DNA from: Nitrososphaerota archaeon
GTDB taxonomy: Archaea; Thermoproteota; Nitrososphaeria; Conexivisphaerales; DTJL01
DNA length: 64,000 nt
NCBI GenBank assembly: GCA_021324115.1
Contig: JAJPJS010000025.1
Location: forward strand, 19,661 to 83,660
Reading direction: 5' to 3'
Within the stretch, counting starts at the first letter, position 1; the number at the start of each line of letters is the position of its first letter. The translations under genes and the position numbers were made by a program. The notes beneath the pieces were generated by a model. The model did no database searches. It was not told where the DNA came from and saw only the letters and a list, made by a program, of their open reading frames with translations. This document shows, piece by piece, positions 15,485-23,009 of this stretch.

Positions 15485-16360
15485 TCAGCTCTGCTTGTTC
15501 AGCTCATCAAGCATCTTCAGTATGGCCGTGTAATCCTTGTCTTCGAGTTCGAGGTTTGAAGCGGCAAGATAGCTTATTCTCGCCTGTGTGGTCAGTGGCA
15601 TAAAGATCTTGTTTTCCTTGGCTGTCTCATCAATGAGGTTCAGGTCCTTAAACATATGTTTCAGGAAGAATGTCGGATGGAAATCACCTTTAACCATAGA
15701 CGGCCCCTTCTCTTCGCTTAGGGTGGTCTTGTAACCGGTCGAATTCAGAATCTGTACAAAAAGGGATGGGTCCACACCAGTCTTTCGTGCTAGGATCATA
15801 GATTCGGCGAGGGCCTGGCCGTGGACTGCAACTATCAGGTTCAGCCCCAATTTAACCGAAAGCGCTGTACCCACACGGCCGGTGTAAAACACCTTCGACG
15901 AGAAGGTCCGTATAACATCGAGAACCTCTTCATACTTCTCTCTTTCGCCCGCGGCCATGACTATCAGCTCCCCACGGGCTGCCATCTGGGGGCCGCCAAA
16001 TACAGGCGCCTCTATATAGCCAACATTTTTTCGCTTCAATCGGTCCGCGATCTTCTTAGAAGCCGATGGGAGGATCGTGCTGCAATTTATAATCGTCTTC
16101 CCGGAAGCCATCCTCTCATACATGCCCTGTGATGAAAACAAAACATCCTCGACTGCCTGAGTATCCGTCAGCATCAGGACGATTGGGTCCGCCTTTTCAG
16201 CAACTTCCCTCTGGGTCGAGGTGATTTCTGCACGGCCACGAAGCGGTTCAGTCTTTACACGCGTTCGGTTATACGCTACGAGCTGGTATCCGGACTGTAC
16301 CAGCCTTCCAGCCATCGGTGCGCCCATACTGCCCAATCCTACGAAGCCTACTTTTTTCAT
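15485..16360 (-). CDS. NAD(P)-dependent beta-hydroxyacid dehydrogenase (3-hydroxyisobutyrate dehydrogenase family)
   Basis: 291 residues. The Rossmann motif GFVGLGSMGAPMA (about 4-16) is followed by NRT after strand 2. The substrate loop is EAPVFGGP, and the catalytic Lys lies in VKLGLNLIVAV near residue 165. These are the marks of the MmsB/GarR/GLYR family, which oxidises 3-hydroxyisobutyrate, tartronate semialdehyde or succinic semialdehyde-type substrates. The exact substrate is not predictable. ATG 16360 (MKKVGF) is preferred to GTG 16372. It lies just upstream of tRNA-Cys on the same strand. Confidence 0.92.
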   Translation of the reverse strand: MKKVGFVGLGSMGAPMAGRLVQSGYQLVAYNRTRVKTEPLRGRAEITSTQREVAEKADPIVLMLTDTQAVEDVLFSSQGMYERMASGKTIINCSTILPSASKKIADRLKRKNVGYIEAPVFGGPQMAARGELIVMAAGEREKYEEVLDVIRTFSSKVFYTGRVGTALSVKLGLNLIVAVHGQALAESMILARKTGVDPSLFVQILNSTGYKTTLSEEKGPSMVKGDFHPTFFLKHMFKDLNLIDETAKENKIFMPLTTQARISYLAASNLELEDKDYTAILKMLDELNKQS

Positions 16361-16446
16361 TAACAACAACACTCTTGTCTGATATATAGTCCGATTCTGT
16401 GAAGCGTTTAAATACTTTTTTAAGGGCTGAAAGGGTTCTGTAACCT

Positions 16447-16866
16447 TTACTGCTGGACTGCGTAGTAGATTTTGCTCAGAGATGGCTCCACTTTAGCCAG
16501 CTTTTCCCTGAGTGATTCAGGATCGGCCTGGGACGCATGCACCGGGTAACCGTTCCTGGTCTCGTTCAGGACCTCCACTACAGATTCCTTGAGGTATGCA
16601 AGTCTTCCTAGCTGAAACTCGGTCACAGGAGATTCCGCATACCCCGTAGCTTCCAGAGAAACCGTAAACGGGTTCGGGCCCATCCTGTGCTCGACCTTCA
16701 GGTTGGTGAAACCGACCTTCTTCAGATAACGCTTTATTATGTGTCTCATTCTTGTGGGTATTATGCCGTTTGTTTGCACCTCGATCAGTTTCAGTCTTCC
16801 CTTGCTTCCCTTGGCAGGGCGCTCCACGTTCGCCTTGTCATTTAGCATAAGTTCCTGGTTCACCAA
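16447..16866 (-). CDS. Conserved protein of unknown function (139 aa)
   Basis: A basic N-terminal half (RLKLIEVQTNGIIPTRMRHI then IKRYLKKVGF) and a mixed C-terminal half ending in YYAVQQ. No named family is recognised. The small basic character is reminiscent of ribosome- or RNA-associated proteins, but this is only an impression. TTG 16866 and GTG 16863 are both possible starts. The promoter region holds TATAAC and GTTATA in inverted order (16869-16883) and CTTTTAAATAGG further upstream. Confidence 0.65.
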   Translation of the reverse strand: MVNQELMLNDKANVERPAKGSKGRLKLIEVQTNGIIPTRMRHIIKRYLKKVGFTNLKVEHRMGPNPFTVSLEATGYAESPVTEFQLGRLAYLKESVVEVLNETRNGYPVHASQADPESLREKLAKVEPSLSKIYYAVQQ

Positions 16867-17072
16867 TTTATAACACCGTTATATTAGATAACACCATACC
16901 TATTTAAAAGTTACGACCACGAGCGGGTCTCCCACAAACCCCCATCCCATCCGGCGTCCAATTAAGCTTGATTTAATCCAAATGTTAAGGGGCATCTTTC
17001 GACTGAACCTACCTTCCCCCAGATTCCCGGTATTGGTTTCTCGTTCAATAACCAGTCCTTGCACGGAGCAAC

Positions 17073-17086
17073 ATGTTATATAACAT
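17073..17086 (+). promoter_or_regulatory. Perfect 14-bp palindrome containing the TATA box of ilvE
   Basis: ATGTTATATAACAT is its own reverse complement. The central TATATA is about 35 nt before TTG 17115, so it is both a plausible box A and a plausible operator. A related element (TGTTATA-CA-TATAACA) is at 27801-27816. Confidence 0.55.
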
Positions 17087-17114
17087 ATTGCCCCATGCTT
17101 ATGACAGAACGGAT

Positions 17115-18086
17115 TTGTCCACTTTCAAAGCCAAGTACGTTTGGTTCAAGGGAGATATGGTCCCCTGGGAAGAAGCGAAGATTCATGTGCTCACCCACGC
17201 ATTCAACTATGGCTCGGCCGCATTCGAAGGAATACGAGCATACGCAAGTGGGGATGAGATGCTGATCTTCAGACTCAGGGACCATCTATCGAGGCTCTTC
17301 AAGAGTTGCAAACTATACGGTATCGAGATTCCCTTCTCATTTGAAGAAATCCACACTGCTTGCGTCAGGATTGTAGGTGTGAATGAATTTCATGAACCCG
17401 TCTACATACGACCCATCGTCTATGTTGCCGGTGTAGGAATCGGCATAGGTTTCCTTGGTCATCCTGTAGAGGTAACGATAGCCGCAGTGCCCTTTTCAGG
17501 TTATTTCGGCGGAGCCCGGGGTATAGATGCGATGGTTTCCAGCTGGAGAAAGCCACCCGAACAATCGCTCCCTCCCATGGCGAAGATAACAGGTCACTAC
17601 TCAAATTCTGTACTCGCAAAGATGGAGGCATTGAAAAATGGCTACGGAGAGGCCATTTTGCTGGACATCAATGGCAGGGTGAGCGAAGGCACTGCTGAGA
17701 ACATCTTTCTGGTCAGGAACGGCGTACTGTCGACTCCGCCGGTCTCGAACGGGATTCTGGAGGGAATAACCCGCGACACGGTGATAAAGATCGCACGCGA
17801 CGAGGGGATTGAGGTTCAGGAAAGAGAGATCGCCAGGTCTGAACTGTACACCTGTGATGAAGCATTCTTCGTAGGCACCGCCGCGGAGGTCACCTACCTG
17901 AAAAGCGTGGACAGAAAGATGATTGGAGATGGCAATCAGGGGCAGATAACAAAGCGGATCGCCACACTTTACCAGAGAGCAGTCATGGGAAAGCTTTCGG
18001 GTCATGAAGATTGGGTGACACCTGTCTACTCCACAGATTCCAGGCGAACGAAGAAAGAAAAGCTGGAAGAAGTATCACGTGGATGA
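17115..18086 (+). CDS. ilvE: Branched-chain amino acid aminotransferase (class IV), copy 1
   Basis: 323 residues, PLP enzyme interconverting Leu/Ile/Val with 2-oxoacids. Fold-type IV marks are VLTHAFNYGSAAFEGIRAY, YIRPIVY, the PLP lysine in PPMAKITGHYSNS, EAILLDINGRVSEGTAENIF and the late GTAAEV. The longer frame starts at ATG 17073, but that ATG sits inside the TATA palindrome; TTG 17115 (MSTFKAKYVWF) matches the usual N-terminus. A paralog lies 0.6 kb downstream on the opposite strand, beyond thymidine kinase. Confidence 0.9.
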   Translation: MSTFKAKYVWFKGDMVPWEEAKIHVLTHAFNYGSAAFEGIRAYASGDEMLIFRLRDHLSRLFKSCKLYGIEIPFSFEEIHTACVRIVGVNEFHEPVYIRPIVYVAGVGIGIGFLGHPVEVTIAAVPFSGYFGGARGIDAMVSSWRKPPEQSLPPMAKITGHYSNSVLAKMEALKNGYGEAILLDINGRVSEGTAENIFLVRNGVLSTPPVSNGILEGITRDTVIKIARDEGIEVQEREIARSELYTCDEAFFVGTAAEVTYLKSVDRKMIGDGNQGQITKRIATLYQRAVMGKLSGHEDWVTPVYSTDSRRTKKEKLEEVSRG

Positions 18087-18103
18087 ATCATGCCTTCCCG
18101 GGT

Positions 18104-18685
18104 TCAGGTTGGTCGTACGAAGCAATTTCTACACCTGGGTTCATAAAGCTCCTTTCCCCCCACCTGGACCTGCTCGCCAAACACTTCCCTTCCCCCTAGT
18201 ACCCTCTGGGTGAAATAGGCATCATCTCCGCACCTGGCGCAGACGGCTGTAAGACTCTCGACATCGTCCGCCCTCGCCAGCAATTCCATCGCGCTTCCGA
18301 AAGGCTCCCCTCTGTGGTCCCTGTTGAGCACAGACACGTAGACGGTTTTGCCCAAGAAAGCGATCTCTTCAAGAATTCTGGGGAGATTCGTGTCTGTGGG
18401 CCAGAACTGGGCTTCATCAACCCCCACCGCATCAGATACAGTAACCTCCGCTCTGAGCTTCTGAACACCATTCTCACTTGTGTCAAGCACGGTGGCGGGC
18501 AACCTTATTCCCTTATGGGTCACAACTTCGGTTTCTGAATATCGTGAATCAACCTTTGGCTTGTAAAGAGATATCCGCCTTCCCGCTATCATCTCACGTT
18601 CCAGGAATTCAATTAGGCGCGAGGTTTTTCCTGAGAACATCGGGCCCATTATCAGCACGAGCTTACCCTTTCTGAGTGAATTCAT
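18104..18685 (-). CDS. tdk: Thymidine kinase (type II)
   Basis: 193 residues phosphorylating thymidine to dTMP in nucleoside salvage. The P-loop is IMGPMFSGKTSRL (about 12-24), the Walker B-like segment is VGVDEAQFW, and the lasso is held by a zinc site, CARCG and CRNC near residues 147-189. Length and domain order are those of the TK1/type II family. It is convergent with ilvE copy 1 and lies downstream of ilvE copy 2 on the same strand. Confidence 0.95.
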   Translation of the reverse strand: MNSLRKGKLVLIMGPMFSGKTSRLIEFLEREMIAGRRISLYKPKVDSRYSETEVVTHKGIRLPATVLDTSENGVQKLRAEVTVSDAVGVDEAQFWPTDTNLPRILEEIAFLGKTVYVSVLNRDHRGEPFGSAMELLARADDVESLTAVCARCGDDAYFTQRVLGGREVFGEQVQVGGKELYEPRCRNCFVRPT

Positions 18686-18725
18686 GCGTCAGAAGTGGAG
18701 AATGTGGTATATTACATTGACTGTG

Positions 18726-19640
18726 TCACACAAATGTGACCCACTCAATGTAGGGCTCGGATTCCCCCCTGACAACTGATTCATACATATTCCGAAGCTT
18801 TGCTGTCAGTTCGCCTTCTATACCTCCGCCAATGGTGCGCCCGTCGTATTCTGTAATCGGAACCACCCCCGCCGCGGTTCCGGTAAAGAACATCTCGTCA
18901 GCCCTGTACGCCTCTCCCCTGGTAACATCCCTTTCGAGCACCTGGATTCCCAGGCTCTCACAGAATCGAATTACGGTATCCCTAGTGATTCCGTTAAGTA
19001 TCGGTGATGAAAGAGATGGCGTAAGGAGTTTACCCCCGCTTGCAACGAAGAGATTTTCGCCCGTCCCTTCACACAGGTTGTCATCCTGATCCAGGAAGAT
19101 CGCCTCATCGTAACCATTTCTGGATGCTTCAGCTTTTGCGAGGCAGGCGTTAAGGTAGTTGCCAGATGCTTTGGCCAGAGGAAGTGAACTGCCACGGCTT
19201 ATCTTCCTCCATGATGAAGTGCATACTTTCAGGCCCTTTGCCGTGCCGCCAAAGTAGTCTTCGAACTTGAATCCCCCCACTGCCACATCGACACCGAACC
19301 TTGTCAGGTCCAGATTAATGCCTCCAAATCCAACATAGGCAATCGGTCTGATGTACAAGTCAGATGCAACATGATTTTCTTTGACCACCTGTAGCACTGC
19401 CGAAGTCATCTCATCCACTGAATACTGCATCTTCAGTCCCAGCATTCTGCAGGATTCAACAAAACGTGTCATGTGGTCTTTGTTTCTAAAGACAGATATC
19501 CTTCCGTCCTTGGTCTTGTAGCCTCTTATTCCCTCAAATACTCCCGTTCCATAATTCAGACCATGTGTGAGGACGGATGTAACTGCACTCTCAAACGCAA
19601 CTATCCTTCCATTGAACCAGAGTTTGCTAAATGGCTCCAA
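18726..19640 (-). CDS. ilvE: Branched-chain amino acid aminotransferase (class IV), copy 2
   Basis: 304 residues. Fold-type IV marks: VLTHGLNYGTGVFEGIRGY, YIRPIAYVG, the PLP lysine in LPLAKASGNYLNA, EAIFLDQDDNLCEGTGENLF and FTGTAAGV. A longer frame reaches 19730, but TTG 19640 is preferred: it follows GGAGG (19651-19647) by 6 nt and starts MEPFSKLWFNGRIV, the usual family N-terminus. It differs clearly from copy 1, so this is an old paralogy rather than a recent duplication. The two may prefer different amino acids. Confidence 0.9.
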   Translation of the reverse strand: MEPFSKLWFNGRIVAFESAVTSVLTHGLNYGTGVFEGIRGYKTKDGRISVFRNKDHMTRFVESCRMLGLKMQYSVDEMTSAVLQVVKENHVASDLYIRPIAYVGFGGINLDLTRFGVDVAVGGFKFEDYFGGTAKGLKVCTSSWRKISRGSSLPLAKASGNYLNACLAKAEASRNGYDEAIFLDQDDNLCEGTGENLFVASGGKLLTPSLSSPILNGITRDTVIRFCESLGIQVLERDVTRGEAYRADEMFFTGTAAGVVPITEYDGRTIGGGIEGELTAKLRNMYESVVRGESEPYIEWVTFV

Positions 19641-19850
19641 ACCTCTCCTCCATGAATGATTTTCTGGGGCCTGCCTAAACGCCGGAATATAAGCTTTTGA
19701 AGCGCGATCCGTGTGTCGCTGGTCAAACATTCTGGAAGCTGGCTAGTTTGGGCGTTGCACCAGACATTTTTATTCTACGGCTCCTTATAAATGATCGACA
19801 CTGCAATCAGGCGCTTCGGGTTGTTTCGAAAGCTGGCCAGGAATCGACCT

Positions 19851-19883
19851 ACCGAAAAACACAAATTTTGTGTTCAAATCGGT
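19851..19883 (+). promoter_or_regulatory. Stem-loop upstream of rpo6
   Basis: AACACAAA (19858-19865) and TTTGTGTT (19867-19874) form a perfect 8-bp inverted repeat around one T. An outer ACCGA (19851-19855) / TCGGT (19879-19883) extends it across small internal loops. It lies about 70 bp before the Rpo6 start, in an otherwise noncoding stretch, and could be an operator or a terminator. Confidence 0.45.
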
Positions 19884-19951
19884 CAGACATAACAAACTAA
19901 AGACTTATTACCTGATATTTCGGAGCCTTTGCATTCATCGTGGTTACTATT

Positions 19952-20353
19952 ATGTCTGACGCGGTCGGGGCTCGGGCACCCGCCGTTTCCAGGTCTCGTA
20001 CTGCTGGTAAAGGCGGTGCAAAGGGGAAGCGAACGAAGGCTGCAGAGGGACGTCCAGTTAGGCCAGCACGTACGACCAAGAGTACTCCTGCGAGGAAGCT
20101 CAAGCTGGAGGAGGTTAAGCAGGGAAGAATCGGCCCAGATCACCTCACTCGTTTTGAAAGAGCAAGGATTCTTGGCGCAAGAGCGCTACAACTCAGTTAT
20201 GGGGCGCCTCCTCTCATCCCTGTCGGGGAAGGCACTAGAGACCCGATAGCTATTGCCCGGCTGGAACTGGAGAAAAAGGCTCTGCCAATCTCCATAAGAA
20301 GAGTTCTTCCAACAGGAGAATACCAGAATATTCCTGTAGCGGATCTCGTCTGA
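19952..20353 (+). CDS. rpoK: DNA-directed RNA polymerase subunit Rpo6 (RpoK)
   Basis: 133 residues. The conserved Rpb6/omega core is [20 protein letters not shown] then GAPPLIP and [19 protein letters not shown]. This subunit supports assembly of the largest polymerase subunit. The N-terminal 60 residues are a basic, low-complexity Ala/Lys/Arg tail, longer than in most archaeal RpoK. ATG 19952 is preferred over GTG 19940. Alba follows on the same strand after 128 bp. Confidence 0.95.
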   Translation: MSDAVGARAPAVSRSRTAGKGGAKGKRTKAAEGRPVRPARTTKSTPARKLKLEEVKQGRIGPDHLTRFERARILGARALQLSYGAPPLIPVGEGTRDPIAIARLELEKKALPISIRRVLPTGEYQNIPVADLV

Positions 20354-20481
20354 TATTCAATTATTGCCTGCATCCGAGAACCCGCGTACGGAATCTTTCA
20401 ATCGGAAACAAGAAGGTTTGTCGCTTTCCTCTCGCAAAGCTTAAAGAGATGGCTATTTTGAACGCGAAATCAGATACAACC

Positions 20482-20946
20482 ATGCCAAGGAAACAGACAA
20501 AGAAAAAAGATTCTGCAAAGGCAAAAGATCCGGTTAAAAAAGACACAGAAACGGCCCCGTCACATCCATCGCCAGAAACGGAGAAAGAGGAGACTCCGGC
20601 ACAACCTGTCAGTGCTATAACGGAAACAGAGGGACATGAAGAGGCAGAGGAATCAACAGCGCCTCAGGGCAGAAATGTTCCACCTAACCATATTTTCATA
20701 GGGAAGAAACCCGTCATGGGATACGCGCTCTCTGCCGTGATGCAGCTAACACAGTATCCTACAGTCGTGCTGAGGGCTAGAGGCAGGGCAATATCCACGG
20801 CCGTCGATGTAGCTCAGGTGGCAACAAAGAGATTGGGAAACGGTCAATTCGATGTCAAGGATGTGAAGATAGATACCGAAATAATCGGAGAGGGCCAGGA
20901 AGCACGCAACGTGTCGACCATCGAGATCACACTCGGGAAAAAGTAG
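20482..20946 (+). CDS. alba: Alba chromatin/RNA-binding protein with a long acidic-basic N-terminal tail
   Basis: 154 residues. The C-terminal Alba domain is IFIGKKPVMGYALSAVMQLT...LRARGRAISTAVDVAQVATKRL...STIEITLGKK; the core lysine of the IGKKPV motif is present. Alba dimers coat DNA and RNA. The first 65 residues are a Lys/Glu/Pro/Thr-rich low-complexity tail, unusual because typical Alba is about 90-100 residues. ATG 20482 is preferred; an upstream in-frame ATG (20449) lies next to a TTAAAG TATA-like box and would be too close. Confidence 0.95.
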   Translation: MPRKQTKKKDSAKAKDPVKKDTETAPSHPSPETEKEETPAQPVSAITETEGHEEAEESTAPQGRNVPPNHIFIGKKPVMGYALSAVMQLTQYPTVVLRARGRAISTAVDVAQVATKRLGNGQFDVKDVKIDTEIIGEGQEARNVSTIEITLGKK

Positions 20947-21119
20947 AGACTTAAGGTAATTCACTCAGGATAAGTTTAGTTTTTACCATCTGATCGGCGT
21001 AGCGGAGGCCCTGTGGCACGGCACCATACAGAATATTATCGCCAACTGGTTGCACGTCCTCTCTTTCAGTCATTAATGAATAAAACATATAAGAGGTAAT
21101 TCTTAAATTCCTCAGTCTG

Positions 21120-21683
21120 GTGGCTTCCGGTGTGTACCAGCTTCAGGAGATAAGGCACATAAGGCGCAAGCTCGGTATTACTCAGGCAAGATTGGCGGAA
21201 ATTTCAGGCGTCAGTCAGTCGCTGATTGCAAAGATAGAATCAGGCAAGGTCGACCCTGCATACACGCGTGCTATCAAGATATTTGATTCGCTCGACCAGT
21301 ATACGACCGGAGGAGGAAAAAAGGCGAGCGACATAATGGTGGAAGAACTGGTAACAGTCTCCGAAAGAGAAACTGTGGCCGAGGCGGTCAGATTGATGAA
21401 CGAAAAATCAATAAGCCAGCTCCCGGTTGTCAGGGGCAACGAAATAGTTGGCAGCATCTCAGATGGGCTTCTTGTAGGAAAAGTGGCCGCAGGCACAGAC
21501 GTCAACGGCATTCTGGGAAAGAGAGTTTCAGAAATAATGGACGAACCCTTTCCAACCGTTAGCGCAACTGCGCCCCTCGAGCTGGTGGCCAAGATTCTCA
21601 GTTATTACAACGCCGTTCTTGTGTACAGACAGGGAGGAAGGCCCGGGATAATCACCCGGTCAGACCTGCTGAGGAAATCATAG
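21120..21683 (+). CDS. HTH (XRE-type) regulator with two CBS domains
   Basis: 187 residues. Residues about 8-58 are a Cro/C1-type HTH (RRKLGITQARLAEISGVSQS). Two CBS motifs follow (DIMVEELVTVSERETVAEAV and EIMDEPFPTVSATAPLELVA). CBS pairs bind adenine nucleotides or SAM, so the protein probably links DNA binding to a metabolite. The start is GTG 21120; ACATATAAG about 30 nt upstream suggests a leaderless transcript. Target unknown. Confidence 0.9.
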   Translation: MASGVYQLQEIRHIRRKLGITQARLAEISGVSQSLIAKIESGKVDPAYTRAIKIFDSLDQYTTGGGKKASDIMVEELVTVSERETVAEAVRLMNEKSISQLPVVRGNEIVGSISDGLLVGKVAAGTDVNGILGKRVSEIMDEPFPTVSATAPLELVAKILSYYNAVLVYRQGGRPGIITRSDLLRKS

Positions 21684-21744
21684 GATCAATATACCCGATT
21701 CATCCTCTTGGTTAAATATCTGGTGTGCTGGTACGTATGGCGAA

Positions 21745-22128
21745 ATGAAATACAGGCTGATGGACCTGCTTGCCTGCCCCATCGACAAGACATTTCCACT
21801 TAGACTGACAGTTCTTGAAGAAGAAAAGGGCCCTGCATCAGATGTTGAAAAGGTGCCATGTGAGGTGTACTGCTCATGGAAGTCGACCAACCTCAAGGAC
21901 CCCCCTGCAGATTGGATTCTGAACTGCAGGACCTGCATGGGAATCAATATTCAGTCCGCCGTGCTCCTTTGCCCAAATTGTGGCCGGTGGTACCCTGTTC
22001 TGAACAAGATACCCAGGATGCTTCCGGATGAACTCAGGTCAGCCAGTGAGGATACCGATTTCCTGAAAATATTCGGGGAAAGGCTACCGAAAGATGTGGT
22101 CGCCAGAGGGACTGTCGGAAAAGCTTAG
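21745..22128 (+). CDS. Trm112-like zinc-binding methyltransferase partner
   Basis: 127 residues. The pattern MDLLACPIDKTFPLRLTVL, then NCRTCMG, then LLCPNCGRWYPVLNKIPRML matches Trm112: a zinc-binding pair of C-x2-C sites and the closing YPVxxxIPxML. Trm112 stabilises and activates SAM-dependent methyltransferases of tRNA, rRNA and release factor. An insertion separates the two halves. GGTTAAATATC about 30 nt upstream of ATG 21745 fits a leaderless mRNA. Confidence 0.85.
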   Translation: MKYRLMDLLACPIDKTFPLRLTVLEEEKGPASDVEKVPCEVYCSWKSTNLKDPPADWILNCRTCMGINIQSAVLLCPNCGRWYPVLNKIPRMLPDELRSASEDTDFLKIFGERLPKDVVARGTVGKA

Positions 22129-22135
22129 AACAAGG

Positions 22136-22996
22136 TCACCCGAGAGACCTTTTGATTTCTTCGAGAAGGAAAGGATTGCATGCCGCTATGTAGTTCATTC
22201 TTTCTTTCGAATCCAGGGGGATTCTATCCAGTTTTTCCTGGGGAATCGTAATTGGGCATCCCGCTGTCTTCAGGAGGAAAAGGGATGGCATGCAGTCGAA
22301 CGTTCTCAATCCCCCCTCAAGGGAAACATACGCATCCACCCTTCCAGTGGCAACGTACGCGGTTTCGAGGGCCGCGGTGCTAAAGATCCTGGGATACTTC
22401 GTACTCGCCATCAATTTCGTTATCTTCGAAAGTCCCTTGTCACTCATCATATAAAACTTCGAATCCACCGAAATGAGTGCGCTCCGGAGGTTCCGCTCAG
22501 TCGATGGTACGGCGATTGACCAATTCTCATATACACTTCGTGAGTCCCCCCAGACCAGTCTTCCACAGGTATGGTCTATCACACCGGCAGCGACAATGGA
22601 CCCGAACTTGTTCTTCGTTCCCACACAAATCGCCGTGGAATAGAGACCGGTGTCTCTCTTTGCATTTGAGCTTCCGTCTATTGGATCCAAAAGTATCCAA
22701 TGTTTTCCCTTACCGTGCACCACTCCCCTTTCTTCTGAAATGACCGTCGGACTCTCAAAGTATTTTTCCGAAACGGACAGCACGGCATCCTCGGCGTCTT
22801 TGTCCACTCTGTAAGTGAGGTCGCCGGATGCGCCTCTGCCCATCGGTGCGGCTGCATTTCCATCCTTTCTTCCCCTAACGACGCTTGCATGTGCGGCCAT
22901 CAGCGCTTCCATTACAAACTCCAGGCACGGAGCCAATGGTGCATCGGCTGAACCGGCTTGGCCCTCTAAATCGCTTTTCCTGCTCCTTCGATTCAT
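22136..22996 (-). CDS. Inositol monophosphatase / archaeal FBPase family phosphatase
   Basis: 286 residues. Metal-dependent phosphatase motifs: VISEERG (Glu), LLDPIDGSSNAKRDTGLYST (DPIDG...), and the C-terminal GGLRTFDCMPSLFLLKTAG, corresponding to the WDxAA motif with Phe for Trp. Family members hydrolyse inositol-1-phosphate, fructose-1,6-bisphosphate or NADP. It is 13 bp downstream of the HhH-AAA gene on the same strand, so they are co-transcribed. It is convergent with the Trm112-like gene. Confidence 0.88.
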   Translation of the reverse strand: MNRRSRKSDLEGQAGSADAPLAPCLEFVMEALMAAHASVVRGRKDGNAAAPMGRGASGDLTYRVDKDAEDAVLSVSEKYFESPTVISEERGVVHGKGKHWILLDPIDGSSNAKRDTGLYSTAICVGTKNKFGSIVAAGVIDHTCGRLVWGDSRSVYENWSIAVPSTERNLRSALISVDSKFYMMSDKGLSKITKLMASTKYPRIFSTAALETAYVATGRVDAYVSLEGGLRTFDCMPSLFLLKTAGCPITIPQEKLDRIPLDSKERMNYIAACNPFLLEEIKRSLG

Positions 22997-23009
22997 GGGT
23001 TCAACATAC

